From contig OX442417.1 in assembly GCA_949361645.1 (NCBI GenBank), positions 2,245,418-2,309,417 on the forward strand: a stretch of DNA of 64,000 nt, read 5' to 3'. This document shows, piece by piece, positions 1 to 10,539 of the stretch; the stretch's first letter is position 1, and every line of letters starts with the position of its first letter. The stretch is from Spongilla lacustris. Its lineage: Eukaryota > Porifera > Demospongiae > Spongillida > Spongillidae. The notes under the pieces are model-generated. The model was not told the DNA's origin. It saw nothing but the letters and a program-made list of their open reading frames with translations, and ran no database searches. A program made the position numbers and the translations under genes.

Positions 1-920
1 CCTCCCTTATGTTTTTCAGAATGCACTGGAATTGTCACAGCTGACAATGACTGGATACAAGTTCAACTGAGCCTTGGTAGGTGTGGTCTTAGCCTCCATA
101 GTCTTGCTCTCCAGTCTCCAGCTGCTTATTTGGCATCACTGATTAAGGACTAATACCATTGGATAATTATGCCTTGGAGTCGATCAATATTTTTAACGGT
201 ACCATTCCACCATGCAGTGCATGCAATTTCTGGAGATCTTTCGTTTCATTCTAGTTTAAGCCAAAAGGATCTCGCTGCTAGGTTGGGAACCACCAGTTTG
301 AGCACCTGATGAGTTCCAGATTGCATTAAAGTGGTGGCTTGGAATTGACACATCTTTAGGTTCTTGCTGTTCGCATTGACCTGATCACCAGCTAGACACC
401 CTAGGAGACATGTAAAGGTGGAGGGGATGTCATGCTGCGCCACAACAGCTTGAGGGATGCCTTTTCACAGTTCTGCCACCAAGCATGTCTGTGGGAGCTT
501 GAAGTAGGTTGTGGCTTAGGAGCAGACAAAAGACACAATTGTTCAGCTGATATTCTAGTACAGAAATGGGTAAATCGGCAATCCAGCAGCTTTTGACCTA
601 ACTGTAACCTCACCACTTAATCTTTCACTGAGGCAGGAGTTACAAGAGGGAGTCTGCAGCTATAGCAGCTGAAGTTCAGAAGCATGAGGTTAATGATCTT
701 AAGTGTTCAGAGCTTGGATGGGTTTCTATACCCTTAGTAGTGGACTTATGGTTGCTGGGTGCAGAAGCCCAGTCCACTATTTCACATCTAGCATCCCATC
801 AGGCCATCCAGTTGCGATGTGCACATCCAAGGCCATCACTACCATCTACCAACGTCTCAACATAACACTATTTAGAGCAAATGCCATAGCTTTGCTTTCA
901 CATTCATGCTTTTTTTTTTT
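1..920 (+). pseudogene. Decayed 3' end of a non-LTR retrotransposon (family A)
   Basis: Pieces in different frames match the C-terminal half of the element at 6190-8540. Around 380-460 there is the zinc-knuckle stretch (Cys, DHxLDxLGD, then a GGD and RHN-like part). Around 640-770 there is the block that reads VQKHE, DLKCSELGWVSIPLVV and a shifted YGxW. Around 830-900 there is the final NxTLFRANAIALLS tail. Stops and frameshifts break every frame, so no product is expected. The copy starts before the window and ends near the T run at 911-922. The match is to sequence seen inside this window; the family assignment rests on the fuller copies. Confidence 0.72.
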
Positions 921-925
921 TTAGG

Positions 926-1261
926 GTGGAGTTTAATTTTGTTTTTTTGTATGTTTTTCAAGTGGTTGATATTCGGATTGATATGTGTAATTGTATTGCT
1001 ATTTACGTGTGATTATTACTTGATAAATTGTATTTATGTGATTGCTTTAAAATAACCTATGCAATGTGGGGTGTACATGTAGATGATGTCCTTTTATTAT
1101 GCAATAACTATTTAATGGATTGACAATTTCAAAATCATGTTACCATTGCTCACACCAGACTGTGTAATGCATCACTGAATCAATCAGTGAAGTACAGTAA
1201 GAATTATTAATCATAGCTCCACCCCTGCTACATGCATGGTTTAATGAATTATATCCCACAG
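926..1261. other. AT-rich non-coding stretch, probably intron of the TRAF-like gene
   Basis: No coding potential was seen. The stretch ends in a pyrimidine-poor but plausible acceptor, ATCCCACAG, directly before the RING exon at 1262. An upstream first exon of the TRAF-like gene could not be located. Confidence 0.4.
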
Positions 1262-3098
1262 TGGCGGAGGTTATGAATGTGAATTTGTTGATGTCCCTCA
1301 CAATGATGATCACTGTGTCATCTGTCTTCTCCCTGCTCGAGACCCTCAACAAACCAAGTGTGAGTGTGCCAAGCTGTACTGCAAGTCATGTTACGACAAG
1401 CTGAAAACCACTTCAGAGACATGTCCAACATGTCGCCAACCACTGGATGCATTTCCTGATGGGATCATTGCTAGAAGGGTTAAAAGTTTTAGAGTGAAGT
1501 GTACCTCTACAGGCTGCCCCTGGATAAATGAGCTAGGATCACTTATTGATCATCTTCAGACATGTGGGTATGTGCTGGTGCTCTGTTCTAATGACTGCAA
1601 ACAGCACATAGTCCGTGATAAGCATCTCCTGCATTGTGCTGAAGAGTGTCCACTTCGAAGGCACATGTGTAAGCATTGCAAAGCAGAAGGAACATACAAG
1701 GAGATGATTGGTGGCCATCTTGATAAGTGTCCTGATCTTATGGTACCCTGTCCCAACAGTGGATGTGAAGTAAGCATAAACAGAAAGGACATGGCTTCCC
1801 ATCACTTGGAGTGTCCACATGAGACTATCAGTTGTCCATATAAGGATGTAGGATGTACCTACACATCACCAAGACATACAATGGCAGATCACAAAGCCAC
1901 CTCCTGTGGTCACCATCTTGATCTAGCAATGGTACAACTTAAGGATGCAATGGTGCAGCTGAAGAAACATGGAGAAAAATTCACAGAAATGTATTGCACC
2001 CCACTATTGATTAAAATGTCACAATTTAGTGAATTGAAAGTTAATAATGATGAGTGGTACAGTCCAGGATTTTATACTCATACCTGTGGCTATAAGATGT
2101 GTCTTAGTATAGATGCCAATGGATGTGCTGATGGCAAAGGTACACGTGTGTCTGTATATCTGTGCCTAATGAAGGGAGAGAATGATGATGCCCTCACCTG
2201 GCCAATCAAATATAAGTGTACAGTCACCCTTCTAAACCAGCTCAAAGATGAAGGCCATCATATATATACACTTAACTCTCCTGAAGGGAAAGATAATATT
2301 GGCTGTGTAAACAGAGTGCTCAGTGGGGATAAGGGAACAGGATGGGGAAATCCTACGTTCATTGCCCACACAAAGCTAGACCTCCAGGAAGAGAAGCAAT
2401 GTCAGTACTTGAAAGATGACAGCCTCTACTTTAGGGTACAAGTAGACCTCATACCTGCTGTCAAGCCATGGCTTGGCCACAGTCTTGATCTAGCAGTGCT
2501 ACAGCTGAAGAAACAAGGTGAAGAAATCACACAGTTGAAGAAACAAGGTGAAGAAATCAGACAGTTGAAGAAACAATGTGAAAAATTCACAGAAATGCAT
2601 TGCACCCCAATAGTGGTTAATATGTTACATTTCAGTCAATTGAAAGCGAATAATAATGTGTGGTGCAGTCCAGGATTTTACACTCATACCTTTGGCTATA
2701 AGATGTGTCTTAGAGTAGATGCCAATGGAGATGGTGATGGTAAAGGTACACATGTGTCTGTATTCGTGCACCTGATGAAGGGAGAGAATGATGATGCCCT
2801 CACCTGGCCAATCAAATACAAGTGTACAATCACCCTTCTCAACCAGCTCAAAGATGAAGGCCATCATACAGGTACAATTAATTCTCCTGAAGGGAAAGAT
2901 AATGCATGTGTAAGCAGAGTGCTCAGTGGTGATAAGGGAACAGGATGGGGAAAGCCTCAGTTCATAGCCCACACAAAGCTGGACCTCCAGGAAAAGGAGC
3001 AATGTCAGTACTTGAAGGATGACAGCCTTTACTTTAGGGTACAAGTGGAACTCACACCTGCTGTCAAGCCATGGCTTGTACCAACCTTGTTCTCATAA
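1262..3098 (+). CDS. RING-TRAF zinc finger protein with two tandem MATH domains
   Basis: Likely a TRAF-family E3 ligase/adaptor acting in the cytoplasm. The reading frame is open from an AG acceptor at 1261, so this looks like the last large exon of a spliced gene; the Met at 1494 is internal and would cut off the RING. The RING (about 1308-1450) shows CVIC, CECAKLYCKSC and CPTC. TRAF-type zinc fingers follow (about 1500-1910), rich in CxxxGC, HLDKCPD and HLECP repeats. A short coiled coil leads to MATH 1 (about 1985-2475, with GYKMCL, LTWPIKYKC, DDSLYFRVQV). A second coiled coil made of QLKKQGEEI repeats (about 2490-2590) leads to MATH 2 (about 2595-3080), which ends PAVKPWL and stop. Family TRAFs normally have one MATH domain. 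Close relatives lie at 17660-18442 and 54663-55861 (minus). Specific partners cannot be inferred. Confidence 0.88.
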
Positions 3099-3875
3099 GT
3101 CATAGCACAAGTACAGTTACAACCGATGTAGAGAATAGTGTATTAGAACAGATATAGTTATAGTTAGCATGTAGCATTACAAAATGATTTTTGTGATCTT
3201 GAATTGTGGTCTTGGGCAACTTTGTGCTACTAAATTTTTGGGGGAGAAAAAAGGCCAGGTGTCCATGGCAAGGTCTTTGTGTGCATACCAAGAAACTTAC
3301 ATGAAACTTTCCATACACTATCTCATTCTCAGAGCCTTTCTCGTCCCTGGATGCCATATATACATGTACGTGTATATCAATGCATATTTGCCATTACATT
3401 CACTTGTCTAGATCTATTGTCAGGAATTTACTGCCAAGTTTGCAACACAGGGTGGGTTTTGAAATATACATGTAACTAAATGTGGGCAAAAATAATAGTC
3501 TTCCCTCTGCACTGTTAAATGGCATGCCATGGAGTTGTATTTTGATGTGGCATGTGTAAATCCAGGGGGTGGGTTAGTCAAATTAGGTTAGTCAAATGCC
3601 ACCAATCATACCTGTATGCTACATGTAGACTAACACCCATCTAGAAAAAGTGAAACAATGGAAATTAAACTAATCTGCTCTATATATCTGATATAATCTA
3701 CTCCTCATGAATCGACCTAGCTTGCATGGATATATACCGCTGTAATCTGTTGCATATGTAAATACTTGTGTTTTTCATGGGGTGTGCATTATTAGGAACA
3801 TTAGGGCTCCACAAAATTGGGGGGGGGGGGGGGGTGTCATGGCACATGGCACATCTAAGTCTCATATTAGCTTAC
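3099..3875. other. Intergenic, no gene seen
   Basis: Low-complexity, AT-rich DNA between the TRAF-like gene and a fibrocystin exon. It includes a G run at about 3820-3834. Short open frames here have no recognisable domain. Confidence 0.5.
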
Positions 3876-4202
3876 TACTATGTAGTTGGTCCTGCTGTAG
3901 AGGAAAGCTCCCAACATCTATGTACTGTATACTGTTCCAAACCCCTACAGTTCCAATTTCCACGTGGTCAGGAAGCATGACAAAGTCGTGTGTGATCCAC
4001 AGCTGATCACTGGGGATGAGGCCATAGATTCCTGTATTGTAGAAGGTGGTGTCCACCGTCTGTTGAGGTGGGAGGTACCACACGATGGTGTGGTCGTACC
4101 CCGAGGGCAGGGTGGTCATGTAACCATCCAGGTGGGTCAGCCGGTAGTGTCGCCATGGTACTATGCTCAGTCCAAATTGATTGGTCACATTCACATGAAC
4201 TC
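3876..4202 (-). pseudogene. Isolated fibrocystin-L-like exon (copy 1, beta-helix region end)
   Basis: Translated on the minus strand, the exon is open from an acceptor (CTAACAG) at 4203 to a donor GTAAGC at 3875. It contains NVTNQFGLSIVPW, LTHLDGYMTTLPSGYDHT and LWITHDFVMLPDHVE. The exon at 49311-49639 is a clear paralogue, so both descend from one fibrocystin-L (PKHD1L1)-type gene encoding a large extracellular, membrane-anchored protein. Here the exon itself is intact, but the three exons that should precede it (seen at 49906-50697 in the other copy) are missing, replaced by retrotransposon DNA. It is therefore treated as a gene remnant. Confidence 0.72.
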
Positions 4203-4293
4203 CTGTTAGTGTTTCAATTCCTAAAGTTGGAAAAACAAATAATTGTACAAGTACATGTATATATAGCAGCTGCTACTGCATGAGAACTCTTAC

Positions 4294-4342
4294 ATTTGGG
4301 GCAACTTCGTTTCAAGCCAGGAAGTGCAGACAGACTTATTGC
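4294..4342 (-). pseudogene. Scrap of the preceding fibrocystin-L-like exon (copy 1)
   Basis: The minus strand reads CNKSVCTSWLETKLPQ before a GTAAGAG donor. It aligns with the two ends of exon 49754-49864 but lacks about 60 bases in the middle. It sits in the correct order upstream of the exon at 3876-4202. Confidence 0.45.
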
Positions 4343-4360
4343 AGACATGTATATATGAAG

Positions 4361-4590
4361 AGGTACAGTGTACATGTTATAATATAGGAAGAGGTACAGT
4401 GACAACAGTGTACATGTACATGTATATAGGAAGAGGTACAGTGTACATGTACATACATGTAGGAAGAGGTACAGTGTACATGTATATAGGAAGAGGTACA
4501 GTGTACATGTATATAGGAAGAGGTACAGTGTACATGTACATGTATATACATATATAAAAGCGGTACAGTGTGTACATGTATATAAGAATA
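4361..4590. repeat. Minisatellite of about 27 bp (GGAAGAGGTACAGTGTACAT type)
   Basis: About seven imperfect units built on AGGAAGAGGTACAGTGTACA followed by TGTATAT. Open frames on both strands here are only translations of the repeat. Confidence 0.8.
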
Positions 4591-5270
4591 GGTATGTATA
4601 CATGTACAGTCTATGTAGGAATTGAAGAGAATGTATAATATATATACTTAGCACAACACAAGGAAAAAGAGGACTGGTACTAACATAAAAGGATAATTAC
4701 TTCATCATCATCACTCTTCCCCTGACCACTTATACTAATACTACCGGGGTACTTGTTACGATGGCTAGGATGTTGCTTGGTATTCCGGTAACAGCATTTC
4801 GATTCTTGAAATTTTGTATCTTGCGAGGGTCTTTGAAATGATGACATAGATATCACGCGGCGCGGTCGGTCGGTAGGGGTGGGCATCATTAATAATAACG
4901 TGTATATGGGCTGTACGTTACCTGGAGTACAGGAGTCTGGACTATGAAGATTCAGTTTCTGATTTTCATAGCTAAGTAACATGGACTGACCTGGGGACCA
5001 GGAGTCCTTGTCCCCAGTCCATTTTTACTGACTTTTACTCATGTATATTGAGATGGAGACTTTTACTATGCTTCTGTATGTGTTGGGAACATTTAATGAA
5101 AATGGGCAGTCAGGAGAATTAAAGTTTAAATATTGTAATGTTGTATATTATTGTGTGAGTGTGTTAGGATATGTATATGTTAGGACGTGTTATTTATACT
5201 GTTGCATGCATGCATTGTATTGTATTACTATTATCAAAGTAGTAAAAACTTTATTCATACCATGTCATTT
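4591..5270. other. No gene seen; short hairpin at 4981-5023
   Basis: Non-coding DNA. A short imperfect palindrome, ATGGACTG...GGGGAC / GTCCCCAGTCCAT, lies at about 4981-5023. The stretch lies where fibrocystin-L-like exons would be expected if copy 1 were complete. Confidence 0.4.
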
Positions 5271-5273
5271 TTG

Positions 5274-5432
5274 ACGGACTTGGGTCGCCGCATTATGAAC
5301 ACCACTGGGGACAAAAGCTCTTTGGCATACCTCCTGCAAAAGTTTTCAGTGGCCATTCAGAGGGGAAATGCTGCTTCTGTTTTGGGAACTTTGCCTCCAA
5401 CCCTTTCCCCTTCTTTGAATAATGATGTTTAG
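5274..5432 (+). pseudogene. 5'-truncated 3' end of a family B retrotransposon
   Basis: The frame reads LTDLGRRIMNTT, LAYLLQKFSVAIQRGNAASV and LGT. This matches the C-terminus of the element at 27256-29616 (LLTDISRRQQS, FLQQRVSIALQQSNAASVMGT). It is cut short at its 5' side and followed by an AT-rich tail that ends in (AATAAT)n at about 5478-5491, where the next copy begins. Confidence 0.75.
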
Positions 5433-5491
5433 ATTTTTATATTGTGTTCTTCTTACAAATATCAAATAATACGAAAATAATAATAATAATG

Positions 5492-5772
5492 GGGGTTGAG
5501 GCATATGGTGCTTGGGGGACAGAAGCAATGGAGTCTTTGGCACTTCTGGCCTCTCGCCTTGCGACCAGCTGCAACAGGGCTAAGGCTGTGGTCCTAGCTG
5601 AGCTATATGGCAGGCTGAACCTCTGCTTAGTTAGAGCCAACGCTGTGGCCATCCTCTCCAGATGTTTTGTACCAGACCAGTAGTAATAATTGGGTGTATT
5701 TATGCATTGTGAATATCTACATGTAATATGTATGATGTTAATAATAATATGGGACAATAATAATAGATCTCA
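5492..5772 (+). pseudogene. 5'-truncated family A retrotransposon copy with TAA tail
   Basis: Coding remnant 5495-5683 reads VEAYGAWGTEAMESLALLAS and ends LYGRLNLCLVRANAVAILSR, the C-terminus of family A. The 3' tail is short and ends in TTAATAATAATATGGGACAATAATAATAG. The 5' edge lies directly at an (AAT)n tract that belongs to the tail of the copy before it. Confidence 0.78.
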
Positions 5773-6189
5773 GTGACATCACCGCTAAATCCTAAAGTTT
5801 TATCAGTAGCGGGATTGTCAGCTGGGGCAGCTGCGTTGTCCACTGAAGAGCGCAAACACATGGAAAATGACCCCAAATGCAATGCCTTGGGGTGGTGTTG
5901 TATACCTCTGGTTGCAGAGTCGTATGGTGCTTGGGGAAAAGAAGCAATAGATTCATTTAAAATGCTTGCCTCCCGTCTTGCCATAACATCGGGCAAAACA
6001 AAATCAGCTGTGCTGTCTGAGCTGTACAGTAGGCTCAACCTGCACTTGGTGAGAGCGAATGCAACAGCGATCCTCTCCAGGTGGCTCCCATCTTAAAGTT
6101 TAATTAACTGTAGTGTGATTTAAGTGTTGTGTTTATTACATATTCTGTCTATATATTATACTGTAATAATAATAATAATTTTTATAATA
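5773..6189 (+). pseudogene. 5'-truncated family A retrotransposon copy with TAA tail
   Basis: The open frame 5773-6096 starts inside the endonuclease region (SPLNPKVLSVAGLSAG). It continues through DPKCNALGWCCIPLV and ESYGAWGKEAIDS to NLHLVRANATAILSRW and a stop. The tail ends in TAATAATAATAATTTTTATAATAATAATTGG. The next copy starts immediately after it. Confidence 0.8.
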
Positions 6190-8627
6190 ATAATTGGTTT
6201 CTGCAGCTATTTCATTAGCAATGCTCTCACATCATCTGGGGTAGCACCTGATACTGATGAAACTTGGAGTTTACTTGTTTCAAAATATCCCCATTGTCCC
6301 CCTCCAATCTCACCCCCTCAGACAAGTGCAGTCACACAAGATTATACCCTCTTTCCATCCAACTTCGATCTTATAACAATTCTTAGATCTTTCCCCAAAC
6401 TGAGCGCAGCCGGTCCATCAGGTATGCGCATTCAGCATTTATTGGATGCCATGGAAGTTCAACTACCAACCAGCCTCAGCTCATTGCTCCTGGGTGTAAT
6501 GAACCTATTAGCAGCAGGGAAAGCACCACAGGAAGTTGCTATATATCTAGCAGGGGGAAGTTTGACTGCCTTGAAAAAGGACAACCAAGGAAAACCAATG
6601 GATGTGAGACCAATAGCTGTAGGTGAAACACTTAGGAGGCTAGTAAGTAATTGTCTCTGTGCCCTCACCAAAATGAAAGCTGCAGCCTTTTTTGAGCCCT
6701 TCCAATGTGGTGTCTCATGCCCTTCTGGTAGTGAAAAGATTGTTCATAGTCTGCGTCAGTGTATAGAAGACCACTGGAAAGATAAAGACTTCATCACTTG
6801 CAAGTTAGATCTGAGAAATGCATTTAACATGGTCTCTCGTCAGGCTATCCTAGAGGAATGTGCAAACCACTTTCCGGAATTGTTACCTTGGGTTAGTTGG
6901 TGCTATGGCCAACACCCATATCTCTGGAACCAGTTAGGCATTCTGACATCTGAACAGGGGGTGCAACAGGGTGACCCTCTTGGTCCCTTACTTTATGCCT
7001 TGGTGCTACAGAAAGTTGTCATCTCCATTTCTAAAGATAGCTGTTGTGCTGATTTGCTCCTGCATCGTTGGTACTTGGATGATGGTGCCATAGCTGGTTC
7101 TGTGGTGGTTGTCAGACAGCTCTTCATATCCTGGAAGAATTGGGCCCCCAACTTGGGCTACACATCAACCATTCAAAATGTGAACTGTTTAGCCAGAGTG
7201 CAGACTTTGCTCTGTTTCCATCACAGATGAAGACATCAACTGAGCCAAACCTGGTCATCCTGGGTGTTCCCATAGGTGACTTCCAACACTGTTCAGCATT
7301 TATTTCATCTTAGCGTGCAATGGCTCTAAAGCTTTTGGAATCCCTTGTAAGTGTAGGATCACAAGATCCTCATGTAGCTCTCATCCTTCTTCGCTTTTGT
7401 GGAGGATTTTGCAAGCTCTCCCACATAGCAAGGACAACACCCCCAGCTCTAGCTGCTAAGGAGCTTGCCTTATTTGACAACAATGTAAGGCAAAGTTTCA
7501 CAGAGTGCCTGGCCTTAGACCCATCTGATGCTAATTGGGACCAGGCTCAACTAAGCCTCTCTCATGGTGGCCTTGGCTTAAGATCTCTAGCTCTTCACTC
7601 TCCAGCAGCGTATATAGCTTCTCTTAGTGGTTCGGGCACTGCATCCATTCATAGTACTCACCTGAATAATGCACTGGACATGTACAATCAAAGTATTTCA
7701 CTTGAGACTCCATTAACAGTTGCAGATGTAGTGCATACAAAGTGTTGTCAGAAGAAGCTGTCATCTAACATTGAGGACGTTCAGTTCAAGTGTCTACTTA
7801 ACAAGAGTTCACTAGCCGACAAGGCAAGGCTGTTATCTGTATCGGCACCACATTCCTCCTCATGGCTCTCTATGATACCAACGCCTGGTCAGTGTTTGCA
7901 CCTTGACCCTGAAGAGTGCCATATAGCTATCAAATGGTGGCTTGGCATGGATACATCAGCAGGGTCTCAATGTTCTTTGTGCTATGACCATTCCTTAGAT
8001 CCTTTGGGGCACCATGCAACAACTTGTAAGAGAGGGGGAGATGTTGTCATAAGACACAACAACATCAGAGACATACTGGCTGAGTCGTTTCGACGGGCAG
8101 GCATAAGTGTTCAATGTGAAGCTGGAAGTGGGTTGAGCCATGACAACCGTCGCACTAGGCCAGCTGACATTTTGGTTCCCAACTGGTTCTGTAGCAGACC
8201 AGCAGCCCTAGACCTCACTGTGATTACACCGCTTAACTCAAATGTCATTGCCGAAGCGGGATTCACAGGGGGGTCAGCAGCTGCATCTGCTGAAGTCCGA
8301 AAGCACTTTGAAAACGATCCAAAGTGTGAGGAACTTGGATGGATCTGTGTGCCCTTAGCAGTGGAAGCCTATGGTGCATGGGGCATAGAAGCACAACGGA
8401 CCATCTCACGTTTGGCCCGCAGGCTCTGCATCAAAACCAACCAAACGATGTCCAGAGTTATTTCAAATCTATATGGTCGTCTGAACATGTCCCTAATTAA
8501 GGCCAACTCAAGAGCGATGTTGAGTAGAAGTGCATTGTAGATTTAGATGTGTGGTGTATACATGTATAATTGTAATGTAATATCATTTTAAATAATAATA
8601 AAATAATAATAATAATAATAATAATAA
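6190..8627 (+). mobile_element. Family A non-LTR retrotransposon with RLE (5'-truncated, inactive)
   Basis: The reverse transcriptase domain (6190-7150) has KLDLRNAFN at about 6802, GVQQGDPLGPLLY at about 6958 and the catalytic box as WYLDD at about 7070. The C-terminal part (7320-8540) has a zinc knuckle CSLC...LDPLGHHATTCK (about 7972-8030). A restriction-like endonuclease pattern follows, RPADILVPNW ... LDLTVITPL (about 8158-8240), with the end domain YGAWGIEAQ ... LYGRLNMSLIKANSRAMLSR. A frameshift lies between about 7130 and 7230 and an in-frame TAG at 7311-7313, so the copy is dead. The N-terminus is missing. The 3' tail ends in (AATAAT)n at 8592-8627. RT plus a PD...D endonuclease downstream places it with the R2/CRE/NeSL/Hero-type early-branching non-LTR group; the exact clade is not determined. 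Confidence 0.88.
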
Positions 8628-8635
8628 ATTTTCTT

Positions 8636-10101
8636 TATCATGTATATGGAACATAACTATGCACATACATGTATATGGAACATAACTGTGCATGCACATA
8701 CATGTATATGGAACATAACTATGCATGCACATGTATATGGAACATAACTATGCACATACATGTATATGGAACATAACTATGCACATACATGTATATGGAA
8801 CATAACTATGCATGCACATACATGTATATGGAACATAACTATGCACATACATGTATATGGAACATAACTATGCACATACATGTATATGGAACATAACTAT
8901 GCACATACATGTATATGGAACATAACTATGCACATACATGTAAATGGAACATAACTATGCACATACATGTATATGGAACATAACTATGCACATACATGTA
9001 TATGGAACATAACTATGCACATACATGTATATGGAACATAACTATGCACATACATGTATATGGAACATAACTATGCACATACATGTATATGGAACATAAC
9101 TATGCACATACATGTATATGGAACATAACTATGCACATACATGTATATGGAACATAACTATGCACATACATGTATATGGAACATAACTATGCACATACAT
9201 GTATATGGAACATAACTATGCACATACATGTATATGGAACATAACTATGCACATACATGTATATGGAACATAACTATGCATGCACATACATGTATATGGA
9301 ACATAACTATGCACATACATGTATATGGAACATAACTATGCACATACATGTATATGGAACATAACTATGCACATACATGTATATGGAACATAACTATGCA
9401 CATACATGTATATGGAACATAACTATGCATGCACATACATGTATATGGAACATAACTATGCACATACATGTATATGGAACATAACTATGCACATACATGT
9501 ATATGGAACATAACTATGCACATACATGTATATGGAACATAACTATGCATGCACATGTATATGGAACATAACTATGCACATAAATGTATATGGAACATAA
9601 CTATGCACATACATGTATATGGAACATAACTATGCACATACATGTATATGGAACATAACTATGCACATACATGTATATGGAACATAACTATGCACATACA
9701 TGTATATGGAACATAACTATGCACATACATGTATATGGAACATAACTATGCACATACATGTATATGGAACATAACTATGCACATACATGTATATGGAACA
9801 TAACTATGCACATACATGTATATGGAACATAACTATGCACATACATGTATATGGAACATAACTATGCACATACATGTATATGGAACATAACTATGCACAT
9901 ACATGTATATGGAACATAACTATGCACATACATGTATATGGAACATAACTATGCACATACATGTATATGGAACATAACTATGCACATACATGTATATGGA
10001 ACATAACTATGCATGCACATACATGTATATGGAACATAACTATGCATGCACATACATGTATATGGAACATAACTATGCATGCACATACATGTATATGGAA
10101 C
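8636..10101. repeat. 29-bp minisatellite, about 50 units
   Basis: The unit is CATGTATATGGAACATAACT followed by ATGCACATA, in near-perfect tandem copies. Some units have the 33-bp variant with ATGCATGCACATA. It lies in the intron just after the fibrocystin-L-like exon at 10158-10289 (minus). The same repeat occurs in the matching intron at 50884-51283 with only about 14 units. There are no unique spacers, so it is not a CRISPR array. Confidence 0.97.
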
Positions 10102-10157
10102 AACAAAACTTTATGTATACATACAAGTATTGAACATTACATACATAAGGTATGTAC

Positions 10158-10289
10158 GTCTCCCATATCCTCAGTCCAAACTCGTTGCAGGTGTGGGCGG
10201 TGTTGTTGGCAAATCCTCCAAATGGCATCTTGTTGGGACAGACTGTAGTAGTATAAGAGGCTCCAGTTGGATGGTCCTGCAGTTCATAC
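10158..10289 (-). pseudogene. Fibrocystin-L-like exon (copy 1, beta-helix region)
   Basis: The minus strand reads YELQDHPTGASYTTTVCPNK then MPFGGFANNTAHTCNEFGLR before a GTACAT donor. It has an acceptor CTGCACAG at 10290. The pattern NNTAHTCNEFGLRIW is typical of the parallel beta-helix region after the G8 domain in PKHD1L1-like proteins. Paralogous exons are 14914-15045 and 51337-51468. The flanking upstream exon (EDGIETNN exon) is absent here because a TRAF exon fragment replaces it. Confidence 0.75.
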
Positions 10290-10368
10290 CTGTGCAGAGA
10301 GAGCACTAATTAGAACCACCCCCATCTTTACAGAAGTGCTTCCATTTCAAAGTATAAAATACACATGG

Positions 10369-10518
10369 TTTTCAGCTTGTCATAACATGACTTGCAGTAC
10401 AGCTTGGCACACTCACAGTTGGTTTGTTGAGGGTCTCGAGCAGGGAGAAGACAGATGACACAGTGATCATCATCGGCAGGGACATCAACAAATTCACATT
10501 CATACCCTCCACCTCTAT
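10369..10518 (-). pseudogene. RING exon fragment of a TRAF-like gene, cut after KLKT
   Basis: The minus strand reads GGGYECEFVDVPADDDHCVI then CLLPARDPQQTNCECAKLYC and KSCYDKLK, after an ATAG acceptor. It is the first two thirds of the RING seen at 1262-1450 and 55680-55840. The final CPTC pair and all later domains are missing because the sequence switches at about 10366 to fibrocystin intron DNA (CACATGG). It cannot form a working RING. Confidence 0.8.
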
Positions 10519-10539
10519 GGGAAATATTCATTAAACTAT

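Noticed and set aside
8636..10101. Regularly spaced 29-bp repeat looking like a CRISPR array
   Set aside because: Units are contiguous with no unique spacers, there is no cas gene, and the surroundings are eukaryotic spliced exons.
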